Positions 1-11,337 of a DNA stretch of 64,000 nt are shown piece by piece. This DNA comes from Pseudophaeomoniella oleicola (lineage: Eukaryota; Ascomycota; Eurotiomycetes; Phaeomoniellales; Phaeomoniellaceae). Within the stretch, counting starts at the first letter, position 1. Each line of letters starts with the position of its first letter. The notes beneath the pieces are model-generated. The model saw nothing but the letters and a program-made list of their open reading frames with translations, did no database searches and was not told the origin of the DNA. The stretch spans positions 142,910 through 206,909 of the forward strand of contig QWDQ01000049.1 in assembly GCA_003868215.1 (NCBI GenBank), given 5' to 3'. The translations under genes and the position numbers were made by a program.

Positions 1-2254
1 GCACGCGAGTTAACCTCATGGGGAGCGATTTCATGGCCGAGGCCGTGTCGCGAAAGGAATGCAATAGGTACTGGGGGAGCGCCTGGGGTAGGTGAAGGGT
101 GCTGAAGGATAGTGATCGGAGATGATGGTTTGCCCCAAGGGGTGTCGATGTTTAACGATGCAACTTTGGTGAAGTTATCAAGCTCTTGCAGACCGGTGCC
201 GCCTATCACAGCGATCGAGACAGGCTCTATCAGACAGTTAGATATATTCGACCCTAGAGTACATGTGGGGGTAGAGGGTCATCGGCGCACCGTCGTAGCT
301 TGTAGGAAGTTCTGCCATTCTTCTCTGCCGGCCTGTGAACGTCCTAGCCAAATTGACGCGATAATGAGAGACAGAATGAAACAGTCGGTATGACAATAAA
401 ATCTTCATATATATATTCCTGCGCTACAAACTGTTGCGCTGGTGGCATCATTTTGCTCCGCTTACACAAAAATTTGGTGGGGAACCTCCGACAGACTCGG
501 CGGGGTTTATGACAGACTTTAGCCTTACCAGAAGGATAATAAATTGGAAGCAAGCTGCGCCATCTGTTCTTTGCCCTCTCATCTACTTTGTTCGCCGAAC
601 AGCGTAAGCACCGGCGGACTGATTATTTGATCTGTCGTCTAACCAATACCGAAGTAACCGCATACGCTATTGGGCTTATACTCGCTGATACGGATTCGAG
701 AAGATGTACGATACAATGCTCAAAGATCATTGGCGTTGGTAGTTCAATGATGAGATGATCTCCCTAGACCATGGCATCTCCTCGATCTGCCTCTGGGGAC
801 TCTTTTAGCTTTTCTTTACCCAAATCATGGTTCAATATTTGGCGTCGCTGTTGCATTATAAACAAGAACTTGGTCTTGCCAGTGCTGCTCGTTCAAAGTC
901 CCCGAGATCAGAGCTCAACCAAATGTCGCTTTGTTCTTTCTTGGGGGCTTCAGGAGCAATTTTCATGGTACGCTCTTGAAAGAGTTGAAAATGCTATATC
1001 TTTTAGCCCCCACCTTTCCGCTGCCCCTCAGACTTTGATGTCAATGACCGAAGAAGAGCTCATCCAAGCAAGCGGAGACGGAGATGGAGGGTTTGAGACG
1101 AGTGAGCCATGAAGATAGATATCGAAAGGCGGTGAATAAGACGGAGTATAGATTATAGTAATCGATATCAGGAACGAACAGACTGTGGTACTTGTACCGC
1201 GGTTTATTTACCCATCTTCCTTGCTTTAGTAACGCTGGATTGCATATTACGTAGGGAACGAATTCGCAGAAGGTGGTGGACTCTGCTCGATTCCAGTAGT
1301 AGGAGCACTTCCGCACCATTCGGATTAGAATAACAGTCGGCGTTGAACTCAGGGACCATACCTCAGTACCAAACAAATAACTGCAGCAATCCTGGACTTG
1401 ATCAAGGCGCATAGCAGCAGATCGCTTCGCTTCGTTATCGGCGCTTCGTGGTACAGTGTCATCACATGTCCATCTTGTCTGCAATGTAGTGGTACAGTAA
1501 GGAATACAACGTACATCAAACATCGTCATTGGCAAATGGAATGATGCTGCACAGTGGAGCTCCTCACTAGTGGGCTGCGGGAATGATCGAGCACATTGCG
1601 GAAATGTGCCCAATGCTGCACGATGAACGGAGATACACAAAGGCTTCAGGAGGGCATCCCTTTATATTTGTAGGCGCGACAACTCGATGTAAACAAGCTC
1701 CAGGGTGACTTGAGTCTTGTATCTAGTCACGTTTCTTACCATTCATTTAAAGGGCACTTCCACTGAAGAATAAGAAAGAAGCTACAGAGTCAACCGAAAA
1801 TAAGGATTATGGAGTCCCCGTGCGTGCCCCTTTACCGGTAAAAGCGGCGTTACGATGATCCGGCCGCCGTATCGCCGCCCGCCCTAAACCAAGTCGATGG
1901 TCATTGGTCTACTCTTAACTCTCCCAGCAAGATGGAGTGCAGTTGTCAATGCTAAGGCCTTATTGTTGCATCCTGTCCAGTATCTATCCTGCCCAGTGAG
2001 CAAAGGGCGCTATTTCCATATCCGTCTATTCCCTCAGCAATACAACTCGTCCAGGCTATCCTCTCATTACTGGCTTTCCGACACGCGTGGACAATTGCTA
2101 ATGACTTCGAGGCTCACACACGAAGGCCTTGGTGGATTTCCCTCCTGGCGCGAAGTGCAGAGGAGAGACTGGATCCAGGTCCCACAACCGCTATAAGGCA
2201 GCAGACGTTGGCTGAACTGCTGCTCAATATTAAGCTTCCAGATCCCTTGTCCAG
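1..2254. other. Left-edge intergenic region, no supported gene
   Basis: I see no convincing gene here. A minus-strand ATG near position 52 opens a frame (MKSLPMRLTR...) that runs off the left edge. It could be the start of a gene outside the window, but ten residues are too few to judge. The last few hundred bases before 2255 must hold the promoter and 5' leader of the Zds1-type gene. A GC-rich patch with CCG/CGG triplets lies at about 1855-1890. Confidence 0.5.
1041..1640 (-). other. Open reading frame of 199 codons, doubtful
   Basis: This is an uninterrupted ATG-to-stop frame in the left intergenic region. The translation is rich in Cys, Ser, Arg and Tyr, has no signal peptide, no clear membrane segment and no motif I recognise. 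Its composition looks like chance translation of non-coding DNA. No intron signals extend it. It is listed only because 600 bp is long for a chance frame. It could be a lineage-specific protein or part of a non-coding RNA. Confidence 0.15.
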
Positions 2255-5200
2255 ATGCAGGTATGTTCTGATCGAAATGCTGAGCTATGGTGTTATGCGA
2301 CATGTCAACCGAGCACGAGACCCGCCTCCACCGAGCACCATTCCAAACCATGCTCATCACTTTTGCACATTTCGAAATCTCCAAAATGATCACTGACTTG
2401 CTGTGTCACAGAGTTCCCCTCGGCCAAGGACTAACGGCGGTGGAGGTCATTCGAATCGCAGGGGTCACACTCCGCAACTTTCTATCAGCAGCGACGCTCA
2501 CCATGTGACCGAAACTATAGGCGACATGTACGGTGATGATAATGACAGCAAAAGAGAGTCGACATATTCGAGTAGTCCTGCCAGTCATCAGCCTTATCCA
2601 TTTCCCTCCGAAGAAGCGCAGTATTCGCCACGAAGTCGGACTGCACGTGAACGACCATTGAGAAAGGCCTCAAATGATGCCGCTTCTCCTAAGAGTAACG
2701 GCGCCATAAGGCCACCGTTAGAGAAGAAAAATTCATGGGATGGTGATGATGGCGCGATACAAGGTATGCGGGGACGATCACCCTCGGATACGGCAAATTC
2801 ACAATTTCCTTTGAATGATATCGACTACGAATCGAGCCCAGCCGCAGTTGCTCAAGAATTAAGCAATCTGCAGGCTCTGCGCCGTATGTCTATGGATGTT
2901 GCTGCTGCAGGGGATCCAGATCTACCATCGATGAACAGCGGATCAGTCATACCATCGATAGCTCCATCCCCTTCCGCCAGTGAGGATGACACGTCCCGGC
3001 TATTTTGGGTACCAGCTCGACTTCATCCAGAGCTGGCGCCAAAAGAATTCAAATCATTTCTAGACAACAAAGCAGATCAAATAAAGAGACGGTCAGGGGA
3101 GTTTTCCTACGATCCAGAGGGTACAACATCTCGAAGTGGATCTTTGGGTGCTAGTGGCGGTTTACGCAGGAAGAAGTCTATGCTTTCACGGCAGATAGAT
3201 AATACCAACGGGCGTGGCGCCGAAGGTTACCAAGATGGAGCAGAAAGGTTAGAGCGCAAGAAGTCTATATCGCAGAGGAGTCAGCCGCACGACCCAAATT
3301 TGCAGGAATTAGAGGCCTTGGTAACAGATCCATCGAGAATGCAGCGGCTTAGTCTTGAATCATCGAAGCAGGCTCCCGAAGGAGAAGGCTCAACAGCAGA
3401 AGATATGCCTATCTTACCGGCACTGGCTCCTGGTTCGAGCTTAAGACGGTCGACACGAACCACGTATCGCCGAAGTCAGACTAAGAAGAACGAAGGCGGC
3501 CGTATGACATTCTCAAAAAGAATGCAAGAAGCAGAAGAAAAGCGCAAAGCTGCAGCGGCCGCAGCAGCTCCAGCAGTACCCAGTGAACCCTCGAAACCCG
3601 ATGAAGCCACTATCGGCGAGCCGCCTATGGAAGAACCACGGCCTTTGACAAGGGTATCAACGGAACCGTCAGCATCCTCCGCGTCTAGGACGACGAACTT
3701 TTCACGTCCCGCACGGTCGCCAACGGATGCTACCGCGAAGCCTGCGTGGGATACAGCATCTACTCCAACGGAACAGCCGTCGAAGTCTGCTGCCAAACCT
3801 CAAACCCCGAGCCGCCAGTGGTCATCTCAGATATCTTCTCACGGCCGCTCAACTTTGCAAATAGCCCCGGAAAACCAAACAGTCCCGCAGATTGTTGTTG
3901 AGACACCGCCTCAACCGGAACAACCGATACCACAATCCGTCCCCATCACCCCAGTGGCAAACTCCACCTCCATACAAAACCGGCTTCCAGAGCGGACTTC
4001 TTCACATCAACTGCCTCAGCAGCCGCTATCGTCACAGCAAGTACCACAGCGGACAGAGAGTCCGCCGCTCTCCGCTCGATCAACCTCTAGGCCTGGGATG
4101 CCGCCACGGTCTAAGAGTCCGCAGACTTTTGACAAAATCTCTGGCCATCCATCTCCCCTTCCGGGGACCGACACAAAGACAAATGATTTGTCCTTCATAC
4201 CTACCTTGACCGAAGACAAAAAAGCAGACAGTAGGAGAATCAAGGACAAAAAAGAAGAGCCGAGGAAATCTAGCTGGAATTGGTTGCTGGGCAAGGAGGA
4301 ATCAGAGAAAGAGAAGAAAAGGGACGAAGAAGCTCCCAAGAAACCTAAAGCGAAGATCACGAAACCGCCTGAGAGGCACGACAATACTAGACTTGATGTG
4401 CTCCAATCCTCCATTGATGGTGGAAATAAGGCCAGAGAATCCTTAGTCCTAGACAGAGAGTCAGTCAAATTGGAGGAAGAAAGGAAGAAGGAAAGTGCTC
4501 GGAAGTCGTCCGGAAGTGATACTAAGAAGGAAAAGGATGGATTGTTCTCCTCTATTTTTGGTGGCGGTAAAAAGAAGAGCGGAGAGCACAGAAAACATGC
4601 AAGCCGAGCTCTTTCTCCGGAACCTCCTCCGCGTCAGCTCCGGCCTGATGTCGATTATAACTGGACACGATTCTCACTGCTAGAAGAAAGAGCTATCTAT
4701 AGGATGGCTCACATTAAGCTGGCAAACCCTAGGAGACCGCTATATTCTCAGGTCTTACTCAGCAATTTCATGTACAGCTATCTCGCCAAGGTGCAACAAA
4801 TGCATCCCCAGATGAACCTTCCGACAAGCGCAAAACAGCAATCTCAACAACAACAGGCCGTCAAACAGAAGCAGGATCAGCCTGATGAGTTCACCCAATA
4901 CCAACGATACCAAGAGGTCAGTATTTAACCCCATTTGACCGGTCTGTGCTAATCTCGAAACAGCAACAAGCCCAGCTTACCACTCAGCAGGAGTACGCCA
5001 GGCTGAAGATGTCTGGTCAAGGACAGAATCAATCATATGGGTCGCAACGGAATCGTCAGCAGGACGATTATGGTGACTACGACGAGTCTTCTATGTACGA
5101 TTACGATAATGACGGGCGACGTTCAAGAGGAGGTCAACATAGTCATGAGAATGGTGGCACATATGGTGGCGCTGGTGGTTATGGATATTATCAACAACAA

Positions 5201-5257
5201 CAACAACATTCTGATTTCGGCGATGAAATTCAGGGAGAGGATGATGATATGTGGTGA
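2255..5257 (+). CDS. Zds1/Zds2-type protein with Zds1 C-terminal domain
   Basis: Zds proteins bind the Cdc55 regulatory subunit of PP2A in yeast and so affect mitotic entry, Cdc14 release and polarity. The model has three exons: 2255-2260, 2412-4916 and 4964-5257, giving 934 residues. Exon 2 opens without an ATG right after a TGTCACAG acceptor. The only clean upstream start found is ATGCAG followed by GTATGT, so the first exon would encode just Met-Gln. The N-terminus carries an ISSDAHHVTETIG-type segment. The middle is long, disordered and Ser/Pro/Lys rich. The conserved C-terminal domain starts near residue 750 (WTRFSLLEERAIYRMAH, then YSQVLLSNFMYSYLAK). The tail after the second intron is Gln/Gly/Tyr rich with a run of five Gln. 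Family assignment is firm from the C-terminal domain. The first exon is inference. Confidence 0.85.
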
Positions 5258-6005
5258 AGTTATGATATTGGCCGGACGGTTCATACCTCTGTGGACCTTA
5301 TAGACAGTGGATGAATCAGTTCGAGAAGTGGTTGAATGCCTTGTCGACATGCGCGTATATCGTTCATCGTTCAGTCCCCTACTCAGCACAGCGAAGGAGT
5401 TTCGATGCTTTCCTCTGGGTCTGTTTTATGCTCTACTTTGAGCAAGCTTGCATTGGGATGTGACCAAGGGGTTCAGTTTGGCGAAGAAGAATATTGGGGT
5501 ACTCTCCAGGACATATTCCTAATGAGCGAAATACTAAATTTATTGTATATTGATTGATATACCATCCCAAATAAGATCTATCAAAAATTGACATGTAAAG
5601 TGTTTCAGGTACGGTATTGATGAGCATATTCGGATCCGCAACGACAAGGTGCCACATGCGGGGCCTCGACTGTGCGGACCCTGCAGGCATCAGAATGGCC
5701 CATCTTCCAAGTCGACAACGCCGCTCCAACTATTGACCGATCATAAGGAACCAGTCTACAGCGACGACCAGCTTGAGCAAATCGAATTTCAGTTTTACCT
5801 CTTTGAAGAGTACCCAACATTGGCCTCAGGTTCATCGTTACGAGTAGCAGACTATCATCAACTCTGCCTGCGCATCTTTACTTTTATACGAACCAATTCT
5901 GCGACGAACGGTCATAGTATAAGCGCCTGCTTCGAGACTATCAATCCGTGCGAGCCTTTCTTGCGATCTTCTTCCACACAGCATAGAGCACAACGAGACC
6001 CAGAG
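5258..6005. other. Intergenic region between Zds1-type gene and SFT1
   Basis: This stretch holds the 3' region of the Zds1-type gene and the promoter and leader of SFT1, which lies in the same direction. Short frames are present but none looks coding. The frame that reads into the SFT1 start from 5649 has no domain and is probably leader sequence. Confidence 0.5.
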
Positions 6006-6486
6006 ATGTCGGACGCCTATGAACGTGAACGGTATGCCAACAGCAGTCCCCTATATTCATATACAGCCGGCTGAAGAGCGTCATCATTTGACAGTCATGT
6101 TCATACATGCCATGTTTCTTCCTCTTCTTGCCGCTAATTATCGTTGTCACACAGGCAAAATAATGCGCTGCTTGATTCCCTATCCCAGAAGACTGCCGCT
6201 TTAAAGCACGTCACTCTCGATATCTACGACAATGCGCGAAGTCAAGAAACAATCGATAGCACAGTAGGTCTCTCTTGCCCTTACCTTATTTTCCATGTCG
6301 AATACAGACTAATTATGTCTGCGACAGAACGAGGTCTTTTCGAATCTCGGCACAACCCTGCGAACTTCATCCGGTCGACTGACGCGCATGGCGAGGCAAG
6401 GAGATAAAGTGGCCGTGTTAAAGCTTGCGGGTATCATTTCAGGAGCCGTTATCGTGTTATACCTGGTTTTGGGCTGGATTTTCTAA
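6006..6486 (+). CDS. SFT1: Golgi Qc-SNARE Sft1 (Bet1/Sft1 family)
   Basis: Sft1 is a small tail-anchored SNARE for retrograde traffic within the Golgi. It pairs with Sed5 and partner SNAREs. Three exons, 6006-6031, 6155-6263 and 6328-6486, join to 97 residues, the same length as I recall for yeast Sft1. Introns are 123 and 64 bp with good GTATGC/GTAGGT donors and CTAAT branch sites. The protein starts MSDAYERERQNNALLDSL, continues through a SNARE coiled coil with Gln39 at the likely zero layer (ARSQETID), and ends with one hydrophobic anchor (about residues 75-97, VLKLAGIISGAVIVLYLVLG). No N-terminal domain is present, as expected. The unspliced reading frame upstream misleads; the true start is at 6006. 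Bet1 itself is the alternative, but the size and the short N-terminus favour Sft1. Confidence 0.88.
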
Positions 6487-7498
6487 GACATCATAGCGAA
6501 TCTATATTTTATTGGATTTTGAGCGCGAGACAGGCGTTCTTCGTCGGGTGTTGTACAGATTTCACGTGGGCATCTACATTATATCGGCGTGGAGGCGGTC
6601 AAAAGCTGAAGAAAGCAGAGGATGCGAATGATCTCCAGAAAAGAACACATCAATATGGTTCGCCATGGGTTCCAGTGTGAGCCACGAGCAGTGGAGGAGC
6701 ACAAAGCCCCATCCTCGGCGCCACGCTAAACCAACGGCAGCTCCCATACCTCTTCAGGGACCACTCCCGTTGAGCTTTCAGTCAAGTCACCGAATTGGCA
6801 CTTTCTCTGCTGAGCACATGCGACAATTCTACTGCTGTCGAACCGACCCCAACTCTAAGCAGCAGGACATGGGCACCTTCATCGAAATCGTTGATCGCAC
6901 ATTTTACGCATTCTACGTTTAAAGTTACTGGAGTGAGTCTTTCTAGCCTAAACTACAAAGATCATTACCATCATCACCAAAATGTGCACTCAATCATTGC
7001 TCCCTTCTCCTTCTCGTGTTCTGCTTCTTTCTCCTTTTATTTGTAGCCCCCGACCGAACTCCTATTCTGACGAGCCTAAGCCCTCTCCCTCACCCCTCCT
7101 GCATAAGTATGAAGTAAATGGGCGAAATCGTTCGAGATATGCATAGGTAGGGACCTAGGTAGGCAATGTATTGGATTGTGTTGTCCGGTAAAAGTACGAG
7201 AAATGGCGGTGGGCGGTCTATTAATTACTACTGGATGGATGGGCATAATAGTCATAGAAGGGGATAGTTGGGAGAAGGAATGGGGGAGGAGAACTCTTGT
7301 AGCGGCTGCTCCTTCTCCTTCGCCGGGAAGGTGATGATTAATTTCAACTTTAAATGTAATGTATGCGGGCATGTATACATATTACTTAACATTGGGTGGG
7401 AAACGCAGAATACGGAGAGAAGATGGAGTCTCCATGCGGTGCCTCCCTCGAAGTCATAATTCCCTATCTCCTCCCTGTGGGCCTATCCCCCTCTCAAA
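6487..7498. other. Convergent intergenic region
   Basis: The 3' ends of SFT1 (plus strand) and the Roadblock-type gene (minus strand) face each other here. Short frames on both strands lack domains and codon structure. A pyrimidine-rich segment lies at about 6960-7045. A CCTAGGTAGG-type palindromic motif is at about 7153-7163. Confidence 0.5.
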
Positions 7499-8391
7499 TC
7501 ATAATTCATTAGGCCACTTCATTCCCTCGAACTGCTTTCGAAGGAGAGCGCTGAGGGCTTGGCTCGTCGCTTGGAGGCTTTCGACTAAGGAGTGGGGAGG
7601 GGTGAATGTTCCGTTGTCTGTCGCGAGGTTCCCGTCGTGCTGGTTGGCGAGGATGTGAGATGTGGATGGGGAGGGGGAGGTAGCGGTTGCTGCTGCTATG
7701 TCTTCTTCGCCTCGGCTGTAATTGTTGTTATCGTCGGAGCTAGGAAGATTGGCTGATGCAGTGAGCGCATCATGTTTTACATCATCATCCTTGCCGTCGT
7801 TATCGATGTCTACCTCTGGTCTGTCGGTGTTGATATCGTCTATTTCTTCGAGGTGCGATGCCTCGATATGGTTCCGTGACGAGCCTCTTGCATTAGGGAG
7901 ATCAAATTCACCAGTCACTGCTAGTAAGAGTCTGTCGCCAACTGGTGAGATGATGGAAACGGATGGTGAGCTTCGAGACTCGTAAATGATCGGTTCTCCT
8001 TCAACCTCACTACTTATGCTTGGAACCGACTGCGTCAGAGAGCTGGTGCTACTATCAACACGGAGGTCCTGAAGATAGGAAGTGTATGCGGTGGCATATG
8101 TTACCGCCTGAGTTCTCAATGACCTTGTGGTGAGTGAAGGATCTGAGGTCGGACTGGGCGGTGTAGCGGATGTGAGGATTTTGTTCAACTCGCGATGCGC
8201 TTCTGCGAAGACAGACCCATTATGTGCCAACAGTCTACAGAAATATCAGCATCAGCTGCAAGTAAGCTTCCAGTCAATGCTTACAGTATTGATGAAACAT
8301 CCGAATTCTCCTCCAGGGACGCCTGTGCTAATTTGGATAATCCTTGTACGTCCAGAAGTTTGATCGTCGGCAAGGATCCAGAGTGGTTCAT
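7499..8391 (-). CDS. Roadblock/LC7-domain protein, LAMTOR2-like
   Basis: Proteins of this fold form the scaffold that holds Rag-type GTPases on the vacuole or late endosome for TORC1 signalling (LAMTOR/Ragulator, EGO complex). Two exons are inferred: 8285-8391 and 7499-8234, separated by a 50-bp GTAAGC...CTGTAG intron, giving 280 residues. The start reads MNHSGSLPTIKLLDVQGL. The splice joins SSIL to LLAHNGSVFAEA, recreating the typical beta-strand and turn of the fold. The helix AVTYATAYTSYL and strands IIYESR, VSIIS and LLLAVTG follow. An acidic, Asn/Ser-rich insertion (about residues 150-235) precedes a final helix LQATSQALSALLRKQFEG. That insertion makes it roughly twice the length of animal LAMTOR2. 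The start codon lies inside the frame of the next gene upstream on the same strand. Fold assignment is by pattern, so function is inferred. Confidence 0.6.
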
Positions 8392-9266
8392 CTTCAGGTA
8401 GGGTGTGTCTTTCGCCGTTAATGCGGATATCTGGGATCTGCAGGAAATTTTGGACTAGGAAGGCCCACGTGGTGGTTGCCAGAGGCTGAGGGTCTATGCT
8501 CGGTAAGCGACATGAAACACATCGTATGGAGATCCACGTACTGCTAGGATCCCTAGCCACAAGCCTTATCGTTGAGTGCTGTGATGCTGAGTCCGAAGTA
8601 TTTTCCAAGAGTTTAGAGATCATCAAGGCAATACCAGATGCCGCTTCTTCCAGCTCGGATGCGATCTCGACACTGTGATTTGTCGATGTTATCTGGAGGA
8701 GTGGTCCCAGTGAACCCGGCGCAGAGAAATATGGTTCAAAACGTGGAATATCACTGAAATCTGTGCTAAGGCGCTCAGGCGGTTCGGTACACAAAGAACC
8801 AGGAGGAGATACGTCGAGCTCTTCCTCCGTGTCTTCGTCCGTTGAAACGTATTCGGAATCCGGATCAATGTAACCTTTTGGGGCTTTATAGGAGACAAGA
8901 GGCTGCTCGCTTGCAATAACAGAATTCGATGGAAGTTCAGCAGATGCTGGCCTGAAGAGACCTTGGGCTTCGAGGTTGTCAACAGTTCGAGGTCTGGGCC
9001 CGATGCAGTCGACAGAGTGAGACCAGACCCTAGCTCCAGCTGCAATGCAACTCTTACAGCTCTTCCAAGACTTAAAGTTGACTGGATCTCCGAAGGGAAA
9101 CCGCTCGCAGCTGACCAGAAAGAGATAGCCAGATGTCAGCAGCTTGCATCCTAAATCAACGTCAGACATGTTCCAAGTTCCGTCCAGTGTATATAGAAAC
9201 TGTGGGTAAGCCAAACGAGACCATCCCAATACGAGGATCATCCGATACCGAACCAGTACATTGCAT
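8252..9266 (-). CDS. Unrecognised protein, gene model uncertain
   Basis: I do not recognise this gene. A long minus-strand frame covers 9241-8252. A likely model uses a first exon at 9249-9266 (MQCTGS), a 49-bp intron, an exon at 8542-9199, a 48-bp GTACGT...CATAG intron, and an end near 8252, giving about 305 residues. Visible features are a short cysteine cluster (SWKSCKSCIAAG), an acidic Asp/Glu/Ser stretch around STDEDTEEELDV, a predicted helix VEIASELEEAASGIALMISK, and a C-terminal part TWAFLVQNFLQIPDIRI. The coding look continues into 8285-8391, which the downstream Roadblock-type gene reads in another frame. The C-terminus is therefore unsure. A later start at 9169 (MSDVDLGCK) is also possible. 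Confidence 0.45.
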
Positions 9267-10295
9267 GAACGATAGTGAGTACATCAGAGCTTTGGAAAAG
9301 AAAAAGAAAAGGCAGATCGTTGATTTAAGTAAGAAGAGTTGCAAGCTCGGAAGTTAGGTTGACCAAATCGACCATACAAGCAGGAAATACAGTGCGCACA
9401 AGTGTTTATCTGATTCGGGTGAAAATCAATTGCAAAAACAGCATCGTACACTCAGCTCTTGCGTTCGATACTCTGGTAGGTATGCAATATACTTTGAGCG
9501 GTTGGAAAGAAGCGCAGAAGATGAAAGTGAGATACGCAAGACCAGGAAGTATAAAAGCAAGAAATCCAGAGAGATGACTGAAGGAACACTCACCAGGTTA
9601 CTTGGATAGTTCAGAGATCTAGTTCGTACCTCTCTCAAAAGGAGAGTGATAGATGATGCTGCACATGAATGTCGAGGCAGTCAGTGAGATGCTATCGGAT
9701 ATCAGGACAGCGAGGTTGATGCCCAATCAGGAATAGGCGGTAATTGGTATCAGTCGCTCTCCACCGCCGATATCGTAATCGTAAGACTCCCCACACAATT
9801 GAACCGATAACAGTCACCAATATTACAATTCCCGTCAGGAAACGTCATACTTTGATGAAAGACTCACGGTGCACACTATGAACGATGTCCTTCGATCATA
9901 TCCACCGACGTTTTTAACGGTCCATGCTCGGCGAGTCGGTCTTCCAAAAGATTCGGACGAAATCGGTTGGAATGCACGTAGGAAACGGTTAGGGAGGGAC
10001 AAGCAGTCATTACCAAGCACTCATTCACGACAAGCACGAGACATTCGAGAAGAAGAATAGAGCAGCATCGAGATGATAGTTGTAAATACAGATGGTAAGT
10101 GTGTTATGGATTTGGTGGTCCCACAGAGTGCCTACGGTCCCCTCCTGGAAGCAGTAGCCCCTCTATGCTATTGTAAATGACGGTAGTATTTCTGGCTGAG
10201 ATAACTGCAGCTCCTCGAAAGAGAACAGGCCTCGAACACAATGGCCTCACTGAGTTTCAACCCCACGTGATCTCCGACGCCAATGTGAAGCCTGT
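9267..10295. other. Intergenic region with little coding signal
   Basis: No gene is well supported. The minus strand at 9692-9841 encodes a hydrophobic stretch described separately. Elsewhere there are only short frames. It lies upstream of the unrecognised gene and downstream of the EthD gene. Confidence 0.4.
9692..9841 (-). other. Possible last exon of a small single-span membrane protein
   Basis: This 49-codon stretch ends in TAG and reads FLTGIVILVTVIGSIVWGV followed by LRLRYRRWRA and a short polar tail. A hydrophobic helix followed by several Arg residues is typical of a membrane anchor with a cytosolic tail. I could not find a splice that joins it cleanly to the upstream frame near 9870-10020, so the rest of the gene is missing from my model. 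It may be a chance hydrophobic frame. Confidence 0.2.
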
Positions 10296-10628
10296 CTATG
10301 ACGTGCCAACGATAGCTCCAGCAAAGAAGATAGGAGCCTTATCACTGAAATTGGGTATATCGCCAAAAACCTCTTTTCCCTCCTCCCCGGTGACTGCTGC
10401 GGTAATACTGTCAAGGCTCTCCCACTCCACGAGACATACAACGCTGTATGGGGCAGTGGTGGAATCCAATGCGCCAGCTTCCAGACCATGTGAGACCGAT
10501 ACAACCTTCCATGATTTGAGACCGACGGGAGCCCATTTCTTTTGCGCGAGTGGCATGTGGTTTTTCAAGTAGTAGTCCATATCGAATTTGGCACCGGCCG
10601 GGTAGGCGATGGTTGAACTGACAGGCAT
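10296..10628 (-). CDS. EthD-domain protein
   Basis: A single exon encodes 110 residues, the usual size for stand-alone EthD proteins. These have a dimeric alpha/beta-barrel (ferredoxin-like) fold. The family name comes from a gene for ethyl tert-butyl ether degradation, but in fungi members occur as small oxidation, cyclisation or unknown-function proteins, sometimes inside metabolite clusters. Supporting segments are the start MPVSSTIAYPAGAKFDMDYY with HMPL shortly after (the Y..HMPL pattern is the family hallmark), a second strand with VVCLVEWESLD, and the end DIPNFSDKAPIFFAG. The ATG at 10628 sits directly before the first strand. No intron is needed. Its substrate cannot be told from sequence. 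The nearest neighbour on the same strand is the Ysc84-type gene. Confidence 0.85.
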   Translation of the reverse strand: MPVSSTIAYPAGAKFDMDYYLKNHMPLAQKKWAPVGLKSWKVVSVSHGLEAGALDSTTAPYSVVCLVEWESLDSITAAVTGEEGKEVFGDIPNFSDKAPIFFAGAIVGTS

Positions 10629-11337
10629 GTTGGATGGAAGTCTCGAAGCGAGTTATGGGATACGCGATGAAGATGGTGTAAGAGAATAGTGAAATGTACT
10701 GATTCGCTTTGGCTTCTGAAGTATACTATATGGTCTGCGGTATATATGAAGCTTGTGCAAAAGATGAAATCAGAGACGAAGGGACGCTGTTAATATATCC
10801 ACCTTCGGTATGCCACTTTTTAATAAGTTCTTTGAGCTTGCGCATCTACCGACGTAACTTAGGCATTTTCATGCGCCCGCCTTGCCGCCGCAGACTCGGT
10901 CCGGTTACGGCGAAAGGCGGGCGAGGATGCGCGTGGACAGAACACCCCCACCATCCTTCACAGTTCTACCGTAGTAATTAGTACAAAGTGCCGAGGGGTA
11001 CAAGATGATCACATCGCGGAATATTACCGCCATGAGCAGTGGCCTGGCGAGCTGGATCATGTATCTCCATTATCTTAATGTACCCATCGAGCCACATGGA
11101 AACGATCTGCCCAACACCGATCTCTGATGCTGAGGGGCAGCTATGATAACTCAGAATAGCTTGTTAATACCCAATCGACTTCCACATACCGTGTTTGATA
11201 GATTTTCATTGTTTCTAAAAGAGTAACGCCGACGCTTGCGAAGAGGTATCAAAAAGCAAAACACAATCCACAAGTATCGAAGCGAACTACCTAGTATATG
11301 ATATCTTTCGATGATGTTGGAGTCAGGAGTACCGGCA
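10629..11337. other. Intergenic region upstream of the EthD gene
   Basis: This contains the EthD promoter and the 3' region of the Ysc84-type gene, both on the minus strand. I see no gene and no strong motif. A GC-rich patch with CCG triplets lies at about 10875-10920. Confidence 0.5.

Noticed and set aside
5649-6074. 141-codon frame covering the SFT1 start as its own protein
   Set aside because: It overlaps the first SFT1 exon and runs into the intron; only the spliced 97-residue SNARE makes sense.
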